Positions 1 through 8,786 of a stretch of DNA of 64,000 bases are shown in pieces. The translations under genes were made by a program, and so were the position numbers. The DNA comes from Zea mays (Eukaryota > Streptophyta > Magnoliopsida > Poales > Poaceae). The stretch lies in the NCBI RefSeq assembly GCF_902167145.1, contig NC_050104.1:102187849-102251848 (forward strand), given 5' to 3'. Under the pieces are notes generated by a model. The model was not told the DNA's origin. It saw nothing but the letters and a program-made list of their open reading frames with translations, and searched no databases. Positions within the stretch are counted from its first letter, which is position 1, and each line of letters begins with the position of its first letter.

Positions 1-581
1 CCAGTGGCGACACCTCCAAGCAGATCTGGATCGGTTCTGGGCACGACCCCAAATAGGAAGCGGTGCTCGTCGACTTTCTCCGCGCAAACACCGACGCCTT
101 TGTGTGGAGTCCCTCGGACATGCCCGGCATACCGAGGGATGTCGCCGAGCACTCGCTGGATATTCGGGCCGGAGCCCGACCCGTCAAGCAGCCTCTGCGC
201 CGATTCGACAAGGAGAAGCGCAGAGTGATAGGCGAGGAGATCCACAAGCTAAAAGAAGCGAAAAGCGTCAAGCTCTACCCTGAAAGGTGGGTCCTCGGGG
301 CGCCCCAGGGCATGGTCTTGGAGTTCATTATCTCCAAACGGGGCATCGAAGCCAACCAGGAGAAGACCCCGACCATCGCACAGCACCCCGAGCCCTTGCT
401 GGGGGTACCCGGGGGCTACACGCACCCCCGGGAAAGGCCGCTTGTCACCGCCGATGTTCTGGAGCCCGGAACGTACAAGCTGGCCGTCGGTCAAGGCAAG
501 GTCTACGGCAACGCTTGGAACGTCTGACAGCTACGTTGCTTCTACCCTTAAGATGTTTTCGAGCTGTTCGTATACCTCGCT
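1..581 (+). pseudogene. Element A pol remnant: PR/RT junction, RT ends and integrase C-terminus only
   Basis: Compared with element B (13424-23928), the reading frame runs from the protease/RT linker across an in-frame TAG (54-56) into the RT N-terminus (60-250). It then jumps to the RT C-terminus (about 262-380, VKLYPERWVLGAPQGM, RGIEANQEK) and jumps again to the integrase C-terminus (about 440-560, LEPGTYKL, VYGNAWNV). The RT palm with its catalytic YVDD, all of RNase H and the integrase zinc and catalytic core are missing. The two deletion joins keep one frame open from 63 to 527. A TGA at 525-527 ends it shortly before the family's usual QLRxFYP end. This is a broken pol that cannot supply enzymes. 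Confidence 0.85.
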
Positions 582-1023
582 CCCACACAAGTCTCAGTCG
601 TCAAGGAAGGGTTGGCCTCGCCTCGGCAGAGCCCGACCCTCCCTCGGGGGCTAAAAAGGGGGAACCCCTCTGCGTCAAGATTGGGTGTACCTCTCCGCAT
701 CCAAAATTTTCGATCAAAAAAGGCTTTTGCGTTCTCCCGGTTATGTCAGAAGCAGGGCCCCAAGAAGCGAACGTGGGTACATGTAAGTGGCGAGGCCGAC
801 TGAGCCGAGGAACTCCTATGCCTCCGGGTTAGGGACACCTCACTCATCACCCGCCACGAAAAATGACCCAACTCGGGAAGCCACCTTATTATTGACAGGC
901 TAAACCGGACACGCAAAATAAAAGGAAGAAGAGTACGACTTCATGCAATGAAAACAAAGTGTTCAGGCCTCAGCGGCCGCAGTAAGACACACGCACATCC
1001 AACAGAAACTGTTTCAGCAAGAG
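582..1023 (+). other. Gap between pol remnant and antisense gene of element A
   Basis: No supported gene. It resembles the sequence next to pol in element B (about 13060-13420, reverse strand), including a phrase around 'gagccgaggaactcctatgcctccgg' style repeats. In B that region is a roughly 200-bp tandem repeat. Here I see about one copy, so repeat copy number differs between the two elements. Confidence 0.5.
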
Positions 1024-4000
1024 TTAGGCGCCGCCTTGGGAAGGAGCCGCGCCCTCAGCTCCGTCCCCGCCTTCGGTAAGGTCCATCTCAGCTTTCGGCG
1101 ACGGCGCAGGGGGAAGGATCTCCGCCTCAAAGGTGGTCGCCAGCACTGCGCTCGGACCCGCGGCGACCGTGTCGAGCCACTGAACTTCTGCCAGGGCAGC
1201 TTCGTCTTCGTCAGGAAGACAATACCCCTCACTAACCCGCTCTAGGTCCACAACATAGTGGGAAGCGAGCACGGCAAAGGCCCGCCTGACGCCGTGGTGT
1301 AGCGCCTCGCGGACTCTGCCGCGCGCGTGATCACCCAAGGCTTGAAGGCGGCTTTGAGGGGAGCTTCCTGAAGGGACGTCGCCGGAGCCAAGGATCTGAT
1401 AAACGTCCAAGACGGCCTCGGACATGGCCGCGAGGTCGGCCTCCCTCTGCTCGGCAGCTCCGGCAAGCGCCTCGGCAAGCGCCTTGGCGGACTCGTCAAG
1501 GGTGGACTCGAGCTCTGCGAACAGCCAGAAGAAAGATCTCAAACACAAGCAGAGGAAACAGACAAGAACAAGAACCAGGGACGGCCAAGGTGTACCTCCG
1601 GCTCGGGCACGCTGCTCCGAGGCAGCGACCTGGGCTGCGGCTAAGTCGGCTGCGAGGGCTTCAGCCCGGCTTTCGGCCTCCGCAGCCCGGTCCCGAGATT
1701 GGTCCCGCTCCTCGACGACCTAGACGAACTTTGACCGCTGCTGTTGCGCCTCTGCGCGCGCTGCTGCCGCCTCCGCGCGCGCTGCTGCCGCCTCGGCTCT
1801 CAGGTCAGTGCAGAGCAACTGGAGGTCCGCTACCTTGGCACCCTGCTGAGAGAGGCGCGTAGTAGCCCCGGCGAGCGAGGTCCTCAGGGATCGCAGCGAG
1901 CCCCAGACATCGACCTCACGGCGGATGAACGACGACTTGGCGGCGCTCCGATCCGTCAGATCCTAGGGAAGGAAACGGGGCGTCACGAAGAACGCCTCGT
2001 TCACAGAAAGGAAAAGGTATGCCTGAAACCGTTACCTGGAGGATTTTGGGGACGTCCCTGCAGAAAACCTCCAGCGACGACCGGAGCGACCCCACCGTTG
2101 CTTCAGCACACTCGCGGAGCTCATCCCAGGACTGGTCCTCCTGTTCATCGTCGAGAATGAAGACAGGGTCTGAGGCCTCGCGGGTCCGAAACCGGAGCAA
2201 CTGGCGCCGGGCCCCGGGGCTCCACTGCACAGCGATGAGGTTGCCGCCCGGCTGGACGGGTCGCGCCTCCACGCCCACCTCTTCCGAGGCACTGGGCGCC
2301 GACGCATCAGCCGTCTCGACGCCGGCAGCAACCGACCGCTCTCCGGCTGGGACGGTGGCGACTTCGGTAGCGGCAGGCGCCAGCATGGCCGGCACGACAG
2401 GCGGGCTCGGGACCACGTCGGCGTCAGCCGCCTCCCCTATCACGATGGCTGCCTCGGCAGAAGAGCTAGCCTCGGGAACCTGCTCCCCAGCGACAGGTGC
2501 CGCCCGAGCCCCCTGCGGTGAAACGCCCTGCGAAAGGGTCGGCTGAATGACAAGGCCCGGAGCGGCGCTGGCCGCGCAGGCCGGCGCCGTCTTAAGGGCC
2601 TTCCGGGGTGCCAGGTCGGTCTGGCCATGGCTTCGCTTGCTGAGGGAAAAAGGAAAATCACGGCCGAGACATATGAATGGAAAGCCAAGACGAAGACATT
2701 CTGAGATACTTACCCGCTCCGGGCCATGATCCACCACGCCCGGGGGGAAGTTTCTTGGATCCCAGCTCCCGGAACAGCCGCCGAGGTCCGCTTCGCCGGC
2801 AACTTCGGCGCCACCCTTGCTTTGGACACCCGGGGAGCAGATTGCCCGGGCACTGTCGCGATGACTTGAGGGTCACCTCCATGCGCTGCCGGTACGAGCG
2901 GCGGCTCTTGGGGAGCAGACGCCCTGACCTGGCCCCCCGAAGTCACCTCAGCTCCTCCAGCCGAGGGGTCAGGTGCCCTCTCGGGTTGCCCCCGTGCCTC
3001 GGGCCGGGACCCCGACGCCCCGACTCCGGGGACTGACGGCGTCGGGCCGCTCGGGGGCTGGCTCGACGGCTCCTGGTCGCACCCCAAGCCGGGGCTGAAG
3101 CCGAGATGGGCGGCCATGTCGTCCTCCTCATCATCATCGTCGTCGTCGTCATCGTCGGGCGTCTCCGGCGACGGCTCCCTCGGGAGTCCCTCCCTCTCCT
3201 GCTGGCGACGACGCTTTTCCAAGGCGTCCCGAGCCCGCCTCCGCTCACGGGCCCGGGCCTTCTCCGCGTCCTTCTTCTTCTCCTCCTCCGCGGCGACCCG
3301 CCGCGCTGCTCGGTCCACCGCATCCTCCGGGACCCGTGGCCGGGAAGGCTTGTGCCACCCCACCTCCTGAAGAAAGGGGGGGAAAGAAGCCCGATCGTAA
3401 GAACCAGGAGCAACCCAATGTATGAAGAAGGAAGGAGCGAACACTCACCAGAGTCACGCACCCCTGGTCGGGGCGCATCCGAAGCTGGGAGAAGGCGTGG
3501 GGGTCCGGCTTCCCCAACGCAGCCGACACCCGCCATTGGAGGGCGTCGAAGGGAAGAGGATCAGGGGACATCCGTGAGCCCTCCCAGTCAGCCTCCGGGG
3601 TCATCTCCCAAAGCGACAGCCGTCGCTCCGCCAAGGGAAGCACCCTCCGACGGTGGATGGCAGCAATCACTCCCGTAGCGGTGAGTCCCCCCTCCCGCAA
3701 CGCCTCCAAGGCCTGGAGAAGGGGTCCGAGGTTCTTCTGTCTTTCGTGCGGGGTCCCGTGACGCCAGGCGTCGGTGGCGGCGGTGACTACTCGCTGGGAG
3801 AACGGCGGGAGCAACTCACCATCGTTCCGGAGGTAGAACCACCGGCGCTGCCACCCCTTGTTCGAGGACGCGAGGATGGCAGGAATATACTGCGACGCCC
3901 GCGACTGCCTCAGCAGGAGGGTGCAGCCGCCGGCTCACACCGCTGCGCGGACCTTCCTCTCCCCCGTCGGCGAGGCAAAAAGCTCGGCGAAAAAGAGATG

Positions 4001-4366
4001 AGTCCACAAATCCCAATGGGGGGCGATCCCCAAATACCCTTCGCACACCGCTACGAAGATAGCGGCCTGCGAGATGGAGTTGGGGGTGAGGTTATGCAAC
4101 TCCACCCCATAGTGGTACAGGATCGCCCGCATAAAGCGGCCCGCCGGCACACCGAATCCCCGCTCGTGGAAGGAGACGAAGCTCACGACGTACCCCGGCG
4201 GTGGGGATGGAGCGGCTCCGCCCACGGGAGGAATCCATTCTGGTCGCTGCTCATCGGTGAGAGGGCAAAGCAAACCCTCGCCGACCAGCTCCTCTAGATC
4301 GCTCGCCGTCACCGTGGAAAAGGGCCATGGATCGCGCGGCGAGATGATGGTCACCCGGTCAGCCAT
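1024..4366 (-). pseudogene. Antisense five-exon gene of element A (aORF, 'putative gypsy type transposon' class), two nonsense mutations
   Basis: On the strand opposite to pol, five exons can be placed with GT-AG borders: 4366-3449, 3366-2714, 2639-2036, 1962-1596 and 1514-1024. Their lengths (918, 653, 604, 367, 491) make every junction in phase, 1010 codons plus stop. Exon 1 starts at ATG (MADRVTIISPRDPW) and has the globular domain seen in plant proteins annotated as putative gypsy-type transposon proteins (DLWTHLFFAELF, PILASSNKGWQRRWFYL). Exon 2 is basic, then poly-Asp/Glu. Exons 3-5 are Ala/Glu-rich with heptad-like coiled-coil stretches. Two stops interrupt it: TGA at 3937-3935 and TAG at 1722-1720, each explained by one C-to-T change (CGA, CAG). 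Function is unknown. Extra antisense ORFs are a known trait of Tat-lineage elements. The exon model is my inference from frame and splice sites. Confidence 0.75.
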
Positions 4367-4372
4367 CACCAA

Positions 4373-5796
4373 AACGGAAGGGATGGCGGCGCAAGGGGCA
4401 GGAAGGGCGGTTTTCTCTTCTCTGGCTATAGTCTCTCGGGTTGCGAAAACCTAAAGGAGGAGGCAGGAAGCGGAGCAAAAAACCGTCACCAGACCCTCTC
4501 CCAGGTATATAAAGACCAAGGCGAGACCGTTTCCAGCGTTCCGCCTGGACCGGATGCGGGATTCAAAAAACGCGAAGCGAAACAGCCGTTCCTCGAACGA
4601 CTCGCGCACGCGCAACGGCCGCCCGGCCAACAAGTCGCCCCATCACATTAACTCCGCGGCGGGACAGGCGACGCTTCTGGCGGGAGAGGCAGGCGACGCT
4701 TTGCCTTCGGCGTAATAACCGCGCCAAAAAAGGTATGCCACGTCGTTCGATTTCGTATCCTTTTCCTTTTTTCCTCTTTCTCTATCTCTCGCAACAGGGA
4801 CCGGGAAAGGGGGATACCCCGAAAAGGATCCTTCCCCGTGAAGGAACCGGGCTCCGAGCCTCCCTACTGATCAGAGGTTCGAAGGCTGGCCCCCCGAGGG
4901 GTTCAACAGCCGCCTCAGATCGCGTGGGCCCTACACCCACTACTGGTCAGAGGTTCGAAGGTCGGCCCCCTGAAGGGTTCCACGGCCGCCTCAGGCTACT
5001 CGGGCTCCGCGCCCATTACTGATCAGGGGTTCGAAGGCTGGCCCCCGAAGGGTTCACAGCCGCCTCAGACGCCGAGCGAGGGATGACCAGGGGTACGTTC
5101 GATACATAACCAAGGCTCGGGCTGCGCTCCCGAGGTACCCTAGGACATTTCCGAGACCAGCGGGAGCGATCTTGTAACGGAATCCCATCAGAGGGAGGCA
5201 TCGAGCCCTCGGACCCCGTCGCCAGGGGACCGGGTCCGGCAGATCACCCGCAGGTACTTTTGGGCGTGCCTCTGGGCCCCTAGCCGACCCCTAACGAACG
5301 GGGCACGGACGTCCACTCGGATTACCCGCTTGCAGCTCACCGGAGACACCATGTTCGGCGCCCATCGAGGGTAACATGGCGCTTCCCCCCTCCTTGCGGA
5401 AAGGCGACGCAGGGGCGTATGTAAAAAGCCGAGTCTGTCCCTGATCGTCCTCTCGCCCTGTGCGGAGGCTCGGGGGCTGCTCTCGCAAACCCGGCTCCGG
5501 CCGAACCGTTGACAGCGTCAACATACCAGCCCGAGAACTTGGGCCCCGACCGTACACCCGGGCTACGGCCAGTTCGCATGAGGGAACAACCAGGCCAGTC
5601 GAAGCATTACGCAAGGCATTAAGACCTCGGAGGAGTGAAACCACTCCTCCGAGGCCTCGGGGGCTACACCCGGCGGGTGCGCTCGTGCGCACCCACCGGA
5701 ACAAAATGCAACCGAGAAACGCTGGTCCCCTTGCAAAAAAGTGCGACGGAAGCCTCCAAGCGAGTGCTAACACTCCCTTCGAGGCTCGCGGGCTAC
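4373..5796 (+). other. 3' untranslated region of element A with short tandem repeats and polypurine tract
   Basis: No coding region is supported. Three units of about 76 bp, each holding 'tcagaggttcgaaggc' and 'gccgcctcag', start near 4867, 4943 and 5020. Element B carries four related units in reverse at about 9531-9805. The stretch ends in a purine-rich tract (gaggctcgcgggctac, 5781-5796) directly before the LTR, as expected for the plus-strand primer. Confidence 0.7.
4506..4511 (-). promoter_or_regulatory. Possible TATA element for the antisense gene of A
   Basis: TATATA lies 140 bp upstream of the antisense ATG (4366). The motif is palindromic, so orientation is not certain. The Zeon-like element has a TATA box at nearly the same distance from its own antisense ATG, which is the main reason to list this one. 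Confidence 0.35.
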
Positions 5797-6290
5797 TGTC
5801 GGGGACCATAATTAGGGGTACCCTCAAGACGCCTAATTCTCAGCTGGTAACCCCCATCAGCATAAAGCTGCAAAGGCCTGATGGGTGCGATTAAGTCAGG
5901 GATCAGTCCGTTCGAGCGACTCGATCATGCCTCGCCCGAGCCTAGCCTCGGACAAGGGCAGCCGACCCCAGAGGATCTCCGTCTCGCCCGAGGCCCCCCT
6001 CCAACGGCGGACACATCTCCGGCTCGCCCGAGGCCCTGCCTTCGCTAAGAAGCAACCCTGACTAAATCGCCGCACCAACCGACCGAATCGCAGGAGCATT
6101 TAACGCAAAGGTGGCCTGACACCTTTGTCCTGACACACGCCCCCCGGCAGAGCCGAAGTGACCGCCGTCACTTCGCTGCTCCACTGACCGGCCTGACAAA
6201 AGGACAGCGCCGCCTGCGCCACTCCGACTGCAGTGCCACTTGACAGAGTGAGACTGACGGGCAGTCAGGCCCTGCCAAAGGGACCATAGG

Positions 6291-6803
6291 AAGCTCCGCT
6301 CCGCCCGACCCTAGGGCTCGGACTCGGGCTAAGTCCCGGAAGACGGCGAACTCCGCTCCGCCCGACCCCAGGGCTCGGACTCAGGCTAAGTCCCGGAAGA
6401 CGGCGAACTCCGCTCCGCCCGACCCCAGGGCTCGAACTCGGGCTAAGTCCTGGAAGACGGCGAACTCCGCTCCGCCCGACCCCAGGGCTCGGACTCGGGC
6501 TAAGTCCCGGAAGACGGCGAACTCCGCTCCGCCCGACCCCAGGGCTCGGACTCGGGCTAAGTCCCGGAAGACGGCGAACTCTGCTCCGCCCGACCCCAGG
6601 GCTCGGACTCGGGCTAAGTCCCGGAAGATGACGAACTCCGCTCCGCCCGACCCCAGGGCTCGGACTCGGGCTAAGTCCCGGAAGACGGTAAACTCCGCTC
6701 CGCCCGACCCCAGGGCTCGGACTCGGGCTCAGCCCCAGAAGACGACGAACTCTGCTTCGCCCGACCCCAGGGCTCAGACTCCGCCCCGGCCTCTGCCGAA
6801 CGA
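6291..6803 (+). repeat. 57-bp tandem array inside LTR of A, nine units
   Basis: Units start at 6291, 6348, 6405, 6462, 6519, 6576, 6633, 6690 and 6747, so the period is constant at 57 bp. The core is 'ctccgcccgaccccagggct' followed by 'cggactcgggctaagtccc'. Because 57 is 19 codons, one frame stays open through much of the array and yields a repeated Pro/Arg-rich peptide. I do not read that as a gene. The array sits in U3, upstream of the TATA box. Confidence 0.9.
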
Positions 6804-7274
6804 CCTCCGCCTCGCCCGACCCAGGGGCTCGGACTCGGCCACGGAAGACAGACTCGACCTCGGCTTCGGAGGAGCCTCCACGTCGCCCAACCTAGGGCGC
6901 AGGCCAGCCACGTCAACAGGAAGCGCCATCATCACCCTACCCCGAGCCGACTCGGGCCGCAGAGAACAAGACCGGTGTCCCATCTGGCTAGCTCCGCCAG
7001 ATAGGCAATGATGGCGCCCCGCAAGCTCTGTGACGACGGCGGCTCTTAGCTCTCTTACGGAAGCAGGCGGACGTCAGCAAGGACTCAACCGCTCCGACAG
7101 CTGTCCATCCGCCAGGCTCCGTTGCTCCTCCGACGGCCACGACATCACACCAGCTGGGTGCCAAGATCTCTCCAGCTGCCACATCGGCATGTACTTAGGG
7201 CACTAGCTCTCCCCCGCTAGACACATAGCACTCTGCTACACCCCCGTTGTACACCTGGATCCACTCCTTACGAC

Positions 7275-7281
7275 TATAAAA
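7275..7281 (+). promoter_or_regulatory. TATA box in LTR of element A
   Basis: TATAAAA, about 310 bp before the LTR end and after the 57-bp array. It marks the likely U3/R boundary of the retrotransposon promoter. Confidence 0.6.
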
Positions 7282-7583
7282 GGAAGGACTAGGGCCCTCT
7301 TAGAGAGGGTTGGCCGCGCGGGGACGAGGACGGGACAGGCGCTCTCTTGGGGCCGCTCGCTTCCCTCACCCGCGTGGACGCTTGTAACCCCCTACTGCAA
7401 GCGCACCCGACCTGGGCGCGGGACGAACACGAAGGCCGCGGGATTTCCACCTCTCTCACGCCCATCTCCGGCCACCTCTCTTCCCCCCTTCGCGCTCGCC
7501 CACGCGCTCGACCCATCTGGGCTGGGGCACGCAGCGACATTCACTCGTCGGCTTAGGGACCCCTCGGTCTCGAAACGCCGACA

Positions 7584-8786
7584 CTATGCGCTAACGTGTC
7601 TGGCAGAGAAGTGTCTGGGCCCTGTGTACATGCCAACGTGGCTGTCGGAGAAGTGCTTGAGCCCTGCGTACGCGATAACGTGGCCGTTGGAGAAGTGCCT
7701 GAGCCCCATAGAAGCACAGCTGGCGATGCGGCTGGGATCCTGCTGACGTCTCCTTGCTTCCGTAGGGGGCTGAGAACCACCAACGTCATGGACGCACGCG
7801 GGGAACCATCATTACCTGTTACCGGGGCGAGCCAGATGGGACGCCAGTCTTGTTCCCTCGTAGCCTGAGCTAGCTAGTGGTAGGGTAATGATGTATCCCC
7901 TGTGGCGCGGTCGGTCCGAGCCCAAGGTCGGGCGAGGCGGAGACTTCTCCTGAGGCCGAGGCCGGGGTCGGGCTAGGACGCGACTCCTCTCGAGGCCGAG
8001 GCTGAGGCCGAGTCTTCGGGTCGGGCGAGGCGGAGACCTCCTCCCGAGGCCGAGGCCTAAGGTCGGGCGAGGCGGAGCTTCTTGTGGCGCCCGAGGCTGA
8101 ACTTGGCTGTTGTCAGCCTTACCCGAGTGGTTGGCACAGTAGTCGGAGCGGGGCGAGCGGCGTTGTTTTCCTGTCAGGTCGGTCAGTGAAAGGGCGAAGT
8201 GACTGCGGTCACTTCGACCTTGCCGACTGAGGCGCGCTTGTCAGGATAAGGTGCCAGGCGATCTTCGCATTGAATGCGCCTGCGATACGGTCGATTGGTA
8301 AGGCGATTTGGCCAAGGTTGCTTCTCGACGAAGCCTGCCCGAGCTAGGCTTCGGGCGAGCCGAGGGTGCGCCCACCGCCTGAGGAGGCCCTCGAGCGAGG
8401 CGTGAATTCATCTGGGACTACTTTTCCCGCCCGAGGCCGGGCTCGGGCGAGGCGAGATTGTGTCCCTTGGTAGATGAGGTCTTGACCTGAACCGTGCCCA
8501 TCAGTCTTTGTAGTTTGTGCTGAGGGTGCTTACCAGCCGTGTTTAGGAGTGTTGGGGGTACCCCTAATTACGGTACCCGACAGAACCCTAACAGTTGGGC
8601 GAGGCGTGAATTCGTCCGGGACTACTGTTCCCGCCCGAGGCCGGGCTCGGGCGAGGCGAGATTGCGTCCCTTGGTAGACGAGGCCTTGACCTGAACCGTG
8701 CCTATCAGTCTTTGCAGTTTGTGCTGAGGGTGCTTACCAGTCGTGTTTAGGAGTGTTGGGGGTACCCCTAATTACGGTACCCGACA
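7584..8786 (-). repeat. 3' LTR of element B, truncated by insertion of A, with a duplicated tip
   Basis: It matches the 5' LTR of B (27545-28540) from 'ctatgcgctaacgtgtctgg' to '...ggtacccgaca'. The roughly 300 bp holding R/U5 are absent here because element A lies in between. The LTR start is present twice: the sequence ending at 8581 is repeated, with a short filler (gaaccctaacagttg), in 8602-8786. The second copy abuts the polypurine tract (gtagcccccgagcctcgaag, reverse strand). Confidence 0.82.

Larger units (their letters stand above)
1..7583 (+). mobile_element. Element A: Tat-lineage Ty3/gypsy retrotransposon, 3' part
   Basis: The window opens inside an LTR retrotransposon read on the plus strand. 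In order it has a pol remnant, a long 3' region with an antisense gene, a polypurine-rich tract and a 3' LTR. The pol peptide (VDFLRAN, SPSDMPGIPRDVAEHSLDIRAGARPVKQ) and the antisense gene are typical of the plant Tat/Retand lineage. The sequence after the 3' LTR resumes at the interior of the LTR of element B (compare 27542-27560), so A was inserted into B's 3' LTR. The right TSD would be CTATG (7584-7588). The left half of A and its 5' LTR lie outside the window. The pol core is deleted, so A could move only with proteins from a relative. Confidence 0.88.
5797..7583 (+). repeat. 3' LTR of element A
   Basis: The LTR runs from TGTCGGGGACC (5797) to CGAAACGCCGACA (7583), 1787 bp, with TG...CA ends. 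It is related to the LTR of element B (TGTCGGGTACC...CGCCGACA, 1299 bp). The extra length is mostly a 57-bp tandem array. A TATA box lies about 310 bp from its right end. ORFs inside it are low-complexity translations of the array. Confidence 0.9.

Noticed and set aside
3106..3678. Plus-strand ORFs at 3106-3678 and 3653-4297 opposite the antisense gene of A
   Set aside because: They are shadows of the minus-strand exons in GC-rich codons; the minus strand has recognisable domain sequence and in-phase splicing.
3935..4366. A DNA-transposon transposase, as the common family label for the antisense protein suggests
   Set aside because: No DDE-type catalytic motif is visible and the gene sits inside an LTR retrotransposon. 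The label is historical.
6291..6803. CRISPR-like regular array
   Set aside because: The units are contiguous with no unique spacers, in a plant LTR. It is a tandem satellite.
6628..7011. 127-codon ORF in the LTR of A
   Set aside because: It is the translation of the 57-bp tandem array plus flanking U3, without similarity to any protein I know.
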